DNA of 64,000 nucleotides from Engraulis encrasicolus (taxonomy: Eukaryota > Chordata > Actinopteri > Clupeiformes > Engraulidae). Under the pieces are notes generated by a model. That model saw nothing but the letters and a program-made list of their open reading frames with translations. It did no database searches and was not told the DNA's origin. Of this stretch, positions 33,072 through 43,891 are shown one piece after another (position 1 is the first letter of the stretch; every line of letters starts with the position of its first letter). Both the position numbers and the translations under genes were made by a program. The DNA is taken from contig NC_085866.1 in the NCBI RefSeq assembly GCF_034702125.1, positions 15,398,315 to 15,462,314 on the forward strand. The letters run 5' to 3'.

Positions 33072-36000
33072 GTAAGGCTATATGGCATAGAGGCTACGAG
33101 ACCTAGTCTGGCAAAACTTTGATCCAGTATACGCCTGAGAGTTCATAAACTCAAAGGAGGATGACCCACTTTCCTCATTGCTGGCTATGAAAGGGACTTT
33201 GTCCTGCCAAGCACTATAGTTCCCGTAGTGTAAACCATTGTTGTAAATCAAGTTATGATCTTGACCTCCATGTGTGTGCCAAATGGATGACACTGACATA
33301 AGTTGCTTACAATGTGTGTTGAATTGAACAAGGAATTATACGTTTAACTTAACAAAATGTGTCTGTGTGGAAAATAACCTCCCACCTGGTAAAGGCTAAC
33401 AGTGGTCATGGTGTGTGTGGTGATATTGTTGCAGGTGTGTGTGTGGCAGGAGCCAGCTCAGCTGGAGAAGCTGATGGATTTGGAGTTGAGAGACGAGGGG
33501 GAATCCCATGATCAGATGTTATCAAGAGTTCGGGATGTTGCTAAATACAGCGTCAAAACCAGTGAGTGAACTCTTGCACATGGACATGCATTGCACATGG
33601 ATGACTGAATGTAAGATCTTATCAATTAAAGTGTTCTTCTGTCAAATAATCAACATAGTAAAAACTAAATATGTAATATTTATTATCAGCCCTTGTGGCA
33701 AGCAGTGACATGCATGATAGGCGGCTTTTAGACTTAAGCCGTCTCAATTCTGCCATGACAAAATCAAAAGAGTTAAATTGTAAGCAACTGGACTTGTGTG
33801 TGGCGCTTGGAAGCTTTTTGGAGCAGGCCCAGTAGCTTAAAAATTACCACGGCCGAACAACATAACTAGGATGAAAGTGAATCTTCAGATCTTACCCAGT
33901 GTTGTTTCAAGTCCAGGACTACTGGTCCAGTTGCTTACAATTTAATGCCTTTGACTTTTGTGAATATGAATTTTAATTCTGTATTGCTTAAAGGTGCTCT
34001 GTGTAAAATTGTGGCCAGAGTAGGTATTGCAACTATGCTGCTCATTGAAACCGTGCTGCCTATTGCTGAATTTGATTTTTTCATGAATATCTACTAAGTA
34101 ATGAACTCATATTTACCATGGAGAAGGTCCCCCTTTTCACGTATAAAAAGTCTGCAAATAAACTACTAAAAATATGACACAGTGCCCCTTTAAACAACAC
34201 TGAGGATAATGATGAATACAACTTCCTAATTCTACTGTATGTTTGTGTCTCAGGCCATCCCCACTTTTTCAATCAGCAGTTTTCTGGAATGGACTACCAT
34301 GCCCTGGCTGGACGCTACCTCACAGAGACCCTCAATACCAGCCTGTAAGAACCGAAACCCTCCATCATTAACACTCTGCTCACTGGGTTCATACACTAAT
34401 GAAACCTGTTCCTAATGTGCATGAAACACATTGGCCAAAATCACAATCATATTCCTTAGACAAACTCTTCAGGTCATTGTGTCACTCTTTACTTCATTGC
34501 GTTGAACCTTACAGCTGCTGTAAACATTTGTGACATAAGAGTTAGTGGGATATTTGTTGAATTATTTACTATTCCCCGACGGACCAACTGATCATGGTTA
34601 GTAAATCATTTACGATGATGTTTAAATATTCCACATGGGCTACTCTTGTAGGTACACATCTATGATGGTGTTGATGGAGTAGTAGGTTATACAGTACTGC
34701 AAGTATCCCATCACAAGTAGTTTGAGAGAAAAACACGCACATCCGTCTCAAAAAGATTGGGTGCAGGAACAGCAAAAATACCATGAAAAAACTGAAAGAA
34801 AAGTCCGCGACACCAAGCTCCTGTTGCTCTTTTTTTAATGTGACGTTTCGGGCAGCATGCCCTTCATCAGTCTGATGAAGGGCATGCTGCCCGAAACGTC
34901 AGATTAAAAAAAGAGCAACGGGAGCTTGGTGTCGCGGACTTTTCTTTCAGTTTTTTCATAGTATCCCATCACAACACAACTGTCCCAACACAATCCCACA
35001 ATCCCACAATCCCAACACAGCTCTACACCACTGTCCACTGTAATAACCTCAATGTAGATACACCTATGAGGTGGTTCTGGTGTTTGTGAGACCACAGGTC
35101 AACGCTTTCAAGCTGGCCGACTTTCAACTTCAACTTTCAACTTTATTGTCCCCAAAAGGGCTGATTTAAGGAGCCGCAAGACAATATAAAAACACGTATA
35201 CACTAGAGATAACACAGGACAAGCATACGGTAAAGTGCAATTGGTCAATAAAAGGATGAAAGGTTAAGAGGACCATAAATATGGTTATAAATTAAGATAC
35301 AGGGTTCCCACTGGTGCTTGAATTCCTTGAAAATGCTTGAATTTCAATGAAGTGTTTTCAAGGTTGTAAAAATGCTTGAATTTTTGGTGAAGTGCTTGAA
35401 AATGCTTGAAATTTGTGTCAAGTCAAACTCGGTAAGCCAAATTATAGAAATAGATTGTTCAGGTACATTGAAAATCTGAGGGAGTGAGATGTCAGATGGG
35501 ATTTACCATTTGACACCCTAAAATTGGTTAGAATGCAGGAAATTGCATCTTAAAAACCCAACATTTTCTGGGGGAGGACTCCCACACCCCCTTCCCGCGA
35601 CCTGTTTAAAGGTGCTGGAAAACTGAAAATGTGGTGCTTGAAAGTGCTTGAATTTGTTCATGAAAAGGGTGTGGGAACCCTGAAGATAAAACATCATAAA
35701 TAAATAAAATAAGACACATTTCACCATAAAATGCCATAGACAACTCCAGGGAACAGGTCAAGTAAACAATGAACAATCAAGATGTCTGATCTGTGCATAG
35801 GTATGGAGTAGGATAGTAATCCCCAGTGTTTGTATGTAGGTTATACTGTAATCACGGATCCCAACACAACACTACTATATCTCTCCTTTACTCTACTACA
35901 TCCTCTGTGTAGCAGTGCTTGACACTAACTCCTGCCAACCGACCAAAACTTGTGGCTAGTAATAATTTCACTGTCACTAGCCAATTTGGTAGGTAGATGT

Positions 36001-39000
36001 GACGTTTCTGTCTGCATGCCCTTCATGAGTCTGATGAAGGGCATGCTGCCTGAAATGTCAAATTAAAATAAGAGCAACGGGAGCTTGGTGTCGCGGACTT
36101 TTCTTTCAGTTTTTTCATAGTATCCCATCACAACACAACTGTCCCAACACAATCCCACAATCCCACAATCCCAACACAGCTCTACACCACTGTCCACTGT
36201 AATAACCTCAATGTAGATACACCTATGAGGTGGTTCTGGTGTTTGTGAGACCACAGGTCAACGCTTTCAAGCTGGCCGACTTTCAACTTCAACTTTCAAC
36301 TTTATTGTCCCCAAAAGGGCTGATTTAAGGAGCCGCAAGACAATATAAAAACACTTATACACTAGAGATAACACAGGACAAGCATACGGTAAAGTGCAAT
36401 TGGTCAATAAAAGGATGAAAGGTTAAGAGGACCATAAATATGGTTATAAATTAAGATACAGGGTTCCCTTGAATTCCTTGAAAATGCTTGAATTTCAATG
36501 AAGTGTTTTCAAGGTTGTAAAAATGCTTGAATTTTTGGTGAAGTGCTTGAAAATGCTTGAAATTTGTGTCAAGTCAAACTTGGTAAGCCAAATTATAGAA
36601 ATAGATTGTTCAGGTACATTGAAAATCTGAGGGAGTGAGATGTCAGATGGGATTTACCATTTGACACCCTAAAATTGATTAGAATGCAGGAAATTGCATC
36701 TTAAAAACCCAACATTTTCTGGGGGAGGACTCCCACACCCCCTTCCCGCGACCTGTTTAAAGATGCTGGAAAACTGAAAATGTGGTGCTTGAAAGTGCTT
36801 GAATTTGTTCATGAAAAAGGTGTGGGAACCCTGAAGATAAAACATCATAAATAAATAAAATAAGACAAATCGCACCATAAAATGCCATAGACAACTCCAG
36901 GGAACAGGTCAAGTAAACAATGAACAATCAAGATGTCTGATCTGTGCATAGGTATGGAGTAGGATAGTAATCCCCAGTGTTTGTATCGATGGAGTAGGTT
37001 ATACTGTAATCACGGATCCCAACACAACACTACTATATCTCTCCTTTACTCTACTACATCCTTTGTGTAGCAGTGCTTGACACGAACACCTGTCAACTGG
37101 CCAAAACTTGTGGCTGGTAATAATTTCACTGTCACTAGCCAATTTGGTAGGTAGATTATTCTATGGTATGGCATATCAGAATATTCTGCACTTTGTCCCT
37201 TGTTTATCAATTGCTTGTAGAAGTTCAAGAAGAAAGCCCAGTTGCTCAGTTTCTATTTGTATGATTTATTTCCATGTAGAAAGCTGTGCACTCATCTTCT
37301 TGCTTTAGCACCTCATCTTCTGAGGTTAGATGTACAGCATCATGATAAAGAAAAAAAAGAAACAATATCAAATGTGTGGCTAGTAGAATAGCTGAATGGC
37401 TAGTGACTTGGGGAAACCACTAGCCACAATGGCCAGCAAGCGAGAAAGTTAATGTCAAGCCCTGCTGTGTAGGTACTATGAGGTGGCTCTGGTGTTTGTG
37501 ATAATAGAGATTTTAACTCCCCTCCCACTATATCTCTCCTCTACTCTACTCCATCCTCTGTGTAGGTACACCTGTGAGGTGGCTCCGGTGTTTGAGTTCA
37601 TCAAGCAGGTTGTAATATTTAAGTGTCTGCACTCTATTCTACTCTACTCTACAGTACTCTACTGTACTCTTTTTTATCCTCTGTGTAGGTACACCTATGA
37701 GGTGGCTCCGGTGTTTGTGCTGATGGAGCAGGTGGTTCTCACCAAGATGCGTTCCCTGGTGGGCTGGTCCAGTGGCGATGGCATCTTCTGTGCTGGCGGC
37801 TCCCTGTCCAACATGTCCGCTATGAACCTGGCGCGCTACCACCTCTTCCCCCAGATCAAGCAGCAGGGACTCTGGTCTCTGCCACGACTCGCCATCTTCG
37901 CCTCACGGGAGGTAAGGAAACAGGAAAATGCTGTTGATTTTTTTTCAAACATTGTATACGTCAGTTTAAAATAATTTTACGCGTAAGCTACAAAGACTTG
38001 TTTATCATTGACTTTCAAATCTCTTCGAGACTTGGTCTGACCAAGAGCATAACAATTAACGTTTCCCAAACGGCATGGTTGATTCGCCTCCCTAGGTTTG
38101 CTACTGGTTGACTGGTTTCCGACGAAGTGGGTGGAGTTCCCGTTTTTTCTGGAGATCAGAAACGATATTTAACATTGCCCTTGACCTGACTAGAAGTAAC
38201 GCCAAAGGTGTTGTTTTACCAGGAGGGCGTAGCCTGGCTAACAAAGACTCACTGGACTGTCTTCATAGCAAGAGTGACCAGAGCAATAAAAGTGACAGAG
38301 GATGACCGCTAAAAGCACCGTAGCTAATTAGCATTAACAACAAACTGTCGCTGAAGTCGCTCAAATCCTAGCCTGGGAACTCCCATACTGCCTTTAGTTC
38401 TACACAATCGTTTCGATCTGAAAGACAGTATGGCGAGGATGACTCATAACGTACAAGATCATGGGATCTGTGTCATAATGGACAAGCATTCCGACCTTAA
38501 CAGTTTCTCTGCCCAATCAGAGAGCAGGGCAGTGTGTCATAATAGCCAAGTATTCCGGCCCCATACGGAATTTACAATAGGCAACTCCCCAGACCTAATC
38601 TCACTTGTGATTAGGTCTGGTGTTAACCAGGCAACCCAAATCCCCTCTTGTCGCCCAAATCGCTTTTGTCTCTTCTGTCGCCAGTTCCTCCATACAAAAT
38701 CGATTTGTTCTGTCGCCAGTGTCACTCAGTCGCTTCTGATGTGTTTCTGCCATTACACTTGCGTCCTTCATTCTGCATTCAGTCAGTAATAACAGCAATA
38801 ACCTAAAACCGCTGCATTAAGCAAGATTCACGCATTGACTGACAATATCTATTCCATTGTTGAGATGCTTAAAATGAGGATTTGTTTGTAAAACCCCAGA
38901 AATACAACTGAAGTAAAAAATGCAATGAATTATGCTTAACAAATGCATAACTAATGCTTAACAATGAGTCAGTATTATATAATATATAATATAATAAATA

Positions 39001-40828
39001 ATAATATATATATAATATATATATATCCCCATATAAAATAAGATGTCAATGAATAATGCTTAACACATTTATTATATGTATTATCCGCCTCATCTTATTG
39101 TCATGGTTTCTGTGTCCTCTAGAGTCACTATTCGGTGATGAAGGGAGCCGCGTTCCTTGGCATTGGAACTGATCATGTCTACTCTGTCAACACAAATGAC
39201 CAGTAAGATATTCCTGCATCTATTCTTGGGTCTAATTTTTATTTTTTTTCATTAACCTAATTAACCAGACTTCAAATGTGTTGGAGGACATTAATAACAG
39301 GGAAAACTCTTTGTAGCCTCAGTGGTCTATTTAAAATGCTTGAAAATATGCATTGTCCCTCCATAGCATGTGAGGACATAATGGATGTAGTCATATAGTA
39401 TTTCACTGCCCTCTTCAAATCCTTATTCTAGAGGTTCCATGGACACCAACGACCTTGAAGAGAAGATAAAGCTGGCAAGGTCACAGGTATGCATGCTCTG
39501 ATAGTATGGTAATACATGCCAGATCATATGTATGCATGCATGCACTGATAGTATGGTAATGTATGCAAGATCACTGTATGCATGTTCTGATAGTATTGCT
39601 CCTGGGTGGGTGTTGTTATCATTTTGGTCAGAGCATTGATATATTTCAATGGATAGGATGGATGGATTTCCGATGGAAGGCGCTCTGTCTTTTTCCTATT
39701 GTCCCTAGTCCAGACTGTTAACCTTTGTTCTTGTATGGATACAGGCAAAGTTGATGTTGTTATTGTGTTATAACATTGAACATAGCCTACCTGTAATATG
39801 TAAGATATTGAGTTTTTTATTTTAAAATGCTGCCATTTGTTGCAATGAGGTTATATCCAAGTAATACTTATTACATTTAAGTAAAGCTCATGAGGGGACG
39901 ATTGTGTGTAGAATTAGTACTAGCTTTTGTAAGTTAAGTTGTGCTTCTATTTAAAATGCTTGCATTTTACTTTACATGTACAGGTATGGGTGTTTCTATA
40001 ATAGAGTGCTTCTTGTTATATCATGCATTACCAAGACATATCAACATAAGAAAAGTAGTGTTAGTCACTGTCATTTAGAGGACTATGTTGTCAGTAGGGT
40101 CTAATCTGTTTGATTTGTGATGTATGTATTTTAGGGGGCAGTTCCTTTATATGTGAACGCCATGGCGGGGACAACTGTGCGTGGATCCTTCGATCCCCTG
40201 GACAAAGTAGCGGATATCTGTGAAAAAAACTCCCTGTGGATGCATGTAGATGTAGGTCTCTCCTACTTATACTATACTCTTAAATAATTTGGGCAGCCGT
40301 GGTGTATTGGTTTGGGACTTGGACGTAAGATCACAGGGTTGCAGGTTCAATTCCCGCCCTTACCAATCCCTTCCTCCCTCTATGGATGAAGAACCGTTGA
40401 GCAAGGCACTTAACTCCACATTGCTCTATGGATTGCAACCAATACCCTTAGATATTACTTTAATATCTGCTTTGAATAAATCCATCAGCAAAGTGTCATG
40501 TAATGTAATGTAAAATAAGAGAATGATTGATTTAGGACCCAGTAAATCAAAGAATGATACATTTCTCCTAAATAATTAGACTGTATTTTGAATTATAGTT
40601 TGTAGCCATGTCTTTCCCCAACCATTCCTATGTTGAACATGTATTTAGAATTTTCGCTGCGCAAATTGTAACTTTATTTTGCCCATACAACAGGCTGCTT
40701 GGGGAGGAAGTGTGCTTTTCTCCAAAACTCACAGACACCTTCTGAAAGGAATTGACAGGTAAGCTGTGACAGGAAACCATGTTATTATGTATTTTCTAAA
40801 TAGGTAATGCTTTTGGGATTTTTTTTCA

Positions 40829-40906
<78 letters not shown>

Positions 40907-40930
40907 TGCGTGCGCGCGTGCGTGTATGCA

Positions 40931-41024
<94 letters not shown>

Positions 41025-43891
41025 TGTTATTTTTTAAGAGCCAATTCTGTGTCGTGGAACCCCCATAAGATGCTGTCGGCAGGGATACAGTGCTCTGCCC
41101 TCCTCCTGAGGGACACTACGGTAAGAAAGGAACCATTAAAGACGCACTAAGCATTTTTGGCCTACAGGTTGAGTCGACCTACAGGTTGAAAGATCAAAGT
41201 ACAGAGAAATGGCTGGTTCTCCTAACTCAACTCGCCAACCCTTTCCTTCACCCTGGCAGAGCAAAACGTTGTAGATTTGATATACAATTTAGCTTGTCTC
41301 TGGCCTTTTTTGCACGATAAATGCAGGGTAATATTTTTATATAATATAATTGTATTTCTTATTTAGGAACTCATTTTGAATTTTTTTCTGCATAAACGTA
41401 TCTCCTTTTAAGTGGAATATAAGGTCGTGCAGGATCTGTAAAAACTACAAATCACTCAAACAAAGTACTCAATTGCAGTAGCTTGATATGTAAATGTGCA
41501 TTATGTAAATATAAATGTAAAGTAAGAAAAGAGAATGGATGAGTGCATCTGTGGGGTAGTGTGAAAATATTCAGGTGCTCATCGGTTTCCAAAGTTGCAA
41601 ACTTGTAGAGAGAGAGGGTCCGAGGCACTCTGAAGTCCGTATTAAAAGTCCTTTATTAATACATGGACACCATATAGCCGACGCGTTTCGGTCGCGTGCG
41701 ACCTTCTTCAGGGCTTATTCAAATTATTAGCCCTGAAGAAGGTCGCACGCGACCGAAACGCGTCGGCTATATGGTGTCCATGTATTAATAAAGGACTTTT
41801 AATACGGACTTCAGAGTGCCTCGGACCCTCTCTCTCTACATAAATGTAAAGTAGTTACCCTCCGTACCTGGCTAAGTGTAATGTAATGTATTGCAGGGTC
41901 TGATGCCTTTGGCCAACGGGCATAAACAGTCATGTGTAGGCCTATGATCACTGTCTGATTGCCAAGGTCTAGTTCTTTGATTTTGGGGGCACTCGGTTAA
42001 AACAATCTGCAACAACAGTCCATAGCTTTTGTACACAATTATGTCGATTTGTATTTTGTACAGATATTTAGCTTGTTTAGGGCCTCATTTGGAAGTCTCT
42101 CTGGATAAAAGTATGTGGCGTAGTGCATTTAGCTTTTTTAGGAAGTGAAAGTGAAGTGAAGTGAAAGCCCATTGGGAAACTCCAACTCCCATTGTCATTG
42201 TGACACAGCACTCCACAGCACACAAGTGAACACTGCACACTGCACACAACGAAATTGCATTTATGCCTCACCCGTGCAAGGGGGCAGCCCTCAGTGGCGC
42301 CCCATGGGGAGCAGTGCGGTGGGACGGTACCATGCTCAGGGTACCTCAGTCATGGAGGAGGATGGGGGAGAGCACTGGTTGATTACTCCCCCCACCAACC
42401 TGGCGGGTCGGGAGTCGAACCGGCAACCTCTGGGATGCAAGTCTGACGCCCTACCTGCTCACCCATGACTGCCCTCTGGATAAACACATCTGCTAAGTGT
42501 AATGTAATGTATTGCAGGATCTGATGCAGCGCTGCCACAGTGCCAGTGCCACATACCTGTTCCAGCAGGACAAGTTCTATGACATGCGGCTGGACACCGG
42601 GGACAAGACTGTCCAGTGCGGCCGCAAGGTGGACTGCCTGAAGCTGTGGCTGCTGTGGAAAGCCATCGGCACCAAGGGCATCACCCAGAGGATAGACAGG
42701 GCCTTCGACACCGCAAGGTCCTGCCCAGGTTACACTTAGTGTATACTACTGGTGTTCGGGATCACTGCTTTCAAATAATATTTCTTTCTATTAAATTAAA
42801 TCTCACATAGAACTTTAATGTATCAGAACATACAGTAGAAAATACTGAACATAGTTCATATTTACATGACATATCCATGTACGAGTAATAATGTATGTAT
42901 AAATACACAACATATTTCACCATATCATATTCTGGTCAATCTCCCTATTTTGATTTCACTCTAAACAGGCACATTACTGAGGAGATCAAGAAACGAGAAG
43001 GCTTTCAACTCTTATATGAGGTACAGCCCTGTGCTAACTGAATTGCTTAATAGTTATTGCTTGATAGTTAATGCCAGTTTATAAAGATAGCCAGTGATGT
43101 GCTGTTTTCCCATGGATGTTGGAATGTTTCAAGCTGATATTCTATATTCTACATACAGTATATTCTATTCTTCATGAAACGTTTACCTATTTCTTTCTTT
43201 GTCTCTTGCTATGGTAAACAGCCCCAGTTTGTGAACGTGTGCTTCTGGTACATTCCACCCAGTCTGAGGGGAAAGGAGAACTCTCCAGACTACAAAGAAA
43301 AACTGGCGAAGGTAGATGCCACCCCTTACATATATATATATTTACAGTAACAAAAAGAGGATTAGTAGCATTTGATAATGTTAAACTACATTGTGTACAG
43401 AATTAAGCATCTGATATAGGATCTTGGTCTCATTAGATCACAGCCTCTCTCATCACACACAAATGTGCATTACCTGGAATGCTTTAAAAGGTTTTCATAT
43501 TCATACAGGTTGGAATTGGAAAATATGCATGAAATGGACGATATGGTCAAAATACTTGTTTCTGCACACATTAAGCCAGTATTCTGGAAAATATGCATGA
43601 AATAGACGATATAGACAAAAAAAATACTCATTTCTGCACACAGTAAGCCAGTGTTCTGGATGATTTGTTGGTTATTCAGTAGACACTAATGGCTAATGAC
43701 TACATGTTCATCGGCAGGTGCCTTCAACTGTGAAGGAGCGGATGATGAAAGAGGGCACCACCATGGTGGGCTACCAGCCCCTGAACGACGAGATCAACTT
43801 CTTCCGCATGGTGGTGGTGTCTCCGTACGCCACCACTCAAGGCATGGACTTCTGCCTGGATGAAATAGAGAGGCTTGGGAAAGATCTGTAA
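32931..43891 (+). CDS. csad: Cysteine sulfinic acid decarboxylase
   Basis: CSAD is a pyridoxal-phosphate group II decarboxylase that converts cysteine sulfinate to hypotaurine plus CO2, the key step of taurine synthesis; this is family knowledge. Thirteen coding exons join in phase: 32931-33071, 33435-33561, 34254-34344, 37689-37911, 39123-39202, 39432-39486, 40135-40251, 40694-40758, 41039-41120, 42518-42717, 42969-43020, 43222-43311 and 43718-43891. They total 1497 nt, or 498 residues; the human enzyme is about 493. Family blocks are visible in order: [85 protein letters not shown] with the Schiff-base lysine at K310, [37 protein letters not shown] and [14 protein letters not shown]. All the catalytic landmarks I can recognise are intact. 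Introns 3 and 9 contain repeated pieces of their own 3' splice sites. znf740 follows 3.4 kb downstream, as in human. Confidence 0.96.
33435..33561 (+). CDS. csad: csad coding exon 2
   Basis: Acceptor gatattgttgcag, donor AAAACCA|gtgagtg, phase 1 out. It encodes [19 protein letters not shown] and ends in KYSVKT. Confidence 0.93.
33988..34193. mobile_element. TTAA-flanked MITE in csad intron 2
   Basis: TTAA on both sides, with inverted ends ttaaaggtgctctgtgtaa and gacacagtgcccctttaa. About 206 bp, piggyBac-like. Confidence 0.6.
34254..34344 (+). CDS. csad: csad coding exon 3
   Basis: Acceptor gtttgtgtctcag, donor ACCAGCCT|gtaagaa, phase 2 out. It encodes [19 protein letters not shown]. Confidence 0.94.
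34783..34959. repeat. 88-bp palindromic hairpin, csad intron 3
   Basis: Arms 34783-34870 and 34872-34959 are inverted copies with two mismatches and a 1-nt spacer. The centre contains gatgaagggcatgctgcccg and then aaacgt. A partial second copy is at about 35999-36119. Confidence 0.9.
34840..37156. repeat. 1.16-kb tandem duplication, csad intron 3
   Basis: Unit 1 is about 34840-35998 and unit 2 about 35999-37156, offset 1151-1159 bp, with few differences. Each unit holds half of the hairpin, a copy of the exon-4 start, an RT-type LINE tail and a MITE end. The junction fuses a MITE end directly to the hairpin start. Confidence 0.92.
35058..35094 (+). pseudogene. Decoy copy of csad exon 4 start
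   Basis: tacacctatgaggtgg and ttctggtgtttgtgag resemble exon 4 after a tag, then diverge. A second copy lies at 36217-36253 in the duplicated unit. Confidence 0.75.
37080..37460. mobile_element. hAT-like MITE in csad intron 3
   Basis: Ends cagtgcttgacac and gtcaagccctg, flanked by tgtgtag on both sides (7 of 8 bp). The inside contains ctagccaatttggtagg and ggctagtgacttgggg. It is inserted precisely in a decoy copy of the exon-4 acceptor. An inverted relative is at 52833-53165. Confidence 0.75.
37473..37612 (+). pseudogene. Two further decoy copies of csad exon 4 start
   Basis: 37473-37500 reads gtactatgaggtggctctgg and lacks one codon. 37566-37612 reads gtacacctgtgaggtggc then tccggtgtttgagttc. 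Both are preceded by the tcctctgtgtag-type acceptor. The intact exon begins at 37689. Confidence 0.8.
37689..37911 (+). CDS. csad: csad coding exon 4
   Basis: The acceptor cctctgtgtag precedes GTACACCTATG and the donor is CGGGAG|gtaagg. It is 223 bp, phase 2 in and 0 out. It encodes [17 protein letters not shown] and [19 protein letters not shown]. It is the only intact copy among several partial copies of its own start in intron 3. Confidence 0.95.
39123..39202 (+). CDS. csad: csad coding exon 5
   Basis: Acceptor gtgtcctctag, donor GACCA|gtaaga, phase 2 out. It encodes [19 protein letters not shown]. Confidence 0.93.
39432..39486 (+). CDS. csad: csad coding exon 6
   Basis: Acceptor ccttattctag, donor GTCACAG|gtatgc. 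It is 55 bp and encodes [18 protein letters not shown]. The donor region is repeated in the following intron. Confidence 0.9.
39487..39600. repeat. Short tandem repeat of csad exon 6 donor region
   Basis: Three imperfect units of about 46-52 bp, each with gtatgcatg..ctgatagtat; the first begins at the authentic donor. Confidence 0.7.
40135..40251 (+). CDS. csad: csad coding exon 7
   Basis: Acceptor gtatgtattttag, donor GTAGAT|gtaggt, phase 0. It is 117 bp and encodes [17 protein letters not shown] and ends in HVD, which includes the Asp that contacts the PLP pyridine nitrogen in this fold. Confidence 0.94.
40287..40515 (+). mobile_element. SINE family B in csad intron 7
   Basis: Head gggcagccgtggtgtattgg, box B aggttcaattcccgcc, and 3' end gtcatgtaatgtaatgta. 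Confidence 0.8.
40694..40758 (+). CDS. csad: csad coding exon 8
   Basis: Acceptor cccatacaacag, donor TTGACAG|gtaagc, phase 2 out. It encodes [19 protein letters not shown]. Confidence 0.94.
40831..41023. repeat. (TG)n with GTGC block, csad intron 8
   Basis: About 190 bp of TG interrupted by TGCG repeats at about 40888-40925. It ends 15 bp before the exon 9 acceptor. Confidence 0.96.
41039..41120 (+). CDS. csad: csad coding exon 9 (PLP lysine)
   Basis: The acceptor ttattttttaag lies directly after a roughly 190-bp (TG)n tract, and the donor is ACTACG|gtaaga. It encodes [24 protein letters not shown] carries the Schiff-base lysine, K310 of this model. Confidence 0.95.
41605..41839. repeat. 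Perfect 111-bp inverted repeat, csad intron 9
   Basis: Arms 41605-41715 and 41729-41839 are exact reverse complements with a 13-nt spacer. The inner end contains ccctgaagaaggtcgcacgc and then gaccgaaacgcgtc. Confidence 0.97.
42131..42480 (-). mobile_element. SINE family C in csad intron 9
   Basis: Reversed tRNA-like head with box B complement gggagtcgaaccggcaacc and head complement gctcacccatgactgccc. The body includes caacgaaattgcatttatgc. A separate SINE-B-like tail follows and abuts exon 10. Confidence 0.75.
42518..42717 (+). CDS. csad: csad coding exon 10
   Basis: The acceptor aatgtattgcag directly follows a SINE-like tail, and the donor is ACCGCAAG|gtcctg. It is 200 bp, phase 2 out. 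It encodes [18 protein letters not shown] and [14 protein letters not shown]. Confidence 0.94.
42969..43020 (+). CDS. csad: csad coding exon 11
   Basis: Acceptor cactctaaacag, donor TATGAG|gtacag. It is 52 bp and encodes [17 protein letters not shown]. Confidence 0.92.
43222..43311 (+). CDS. csad: csad coding exon 12
   Basis: Acceptor atggtaaacag, donor GCGAAG|gtagatg, phase 0. It encodes [19 protein letters not shown]. Confidence 0.94.
43516..43665. repeat. Tandem duplication, csad intron 12
   Basis: Two units of about 70 bp, each with ggaaaatatgcatgaaat and atttctgcacaca.taagcc. Confidence 0.85.
43718..43891 (+). CDS. csad: csad coding exon 13 (stop)
   Basis: The acceptor ttcatcggcag precedes GTGCCTTCAAC and the stop TAA is at 43889-43891. 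It encodes [19 protein letters not shown] and ends EIERLGKDL, close to the mammalian C terminus. Confidence 0.95.
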   Translation: MPSTVKERMMKEGTTMVGYQPLNDEINFFRMVVVSPYATTQGMDFCLDEIERLGKDL

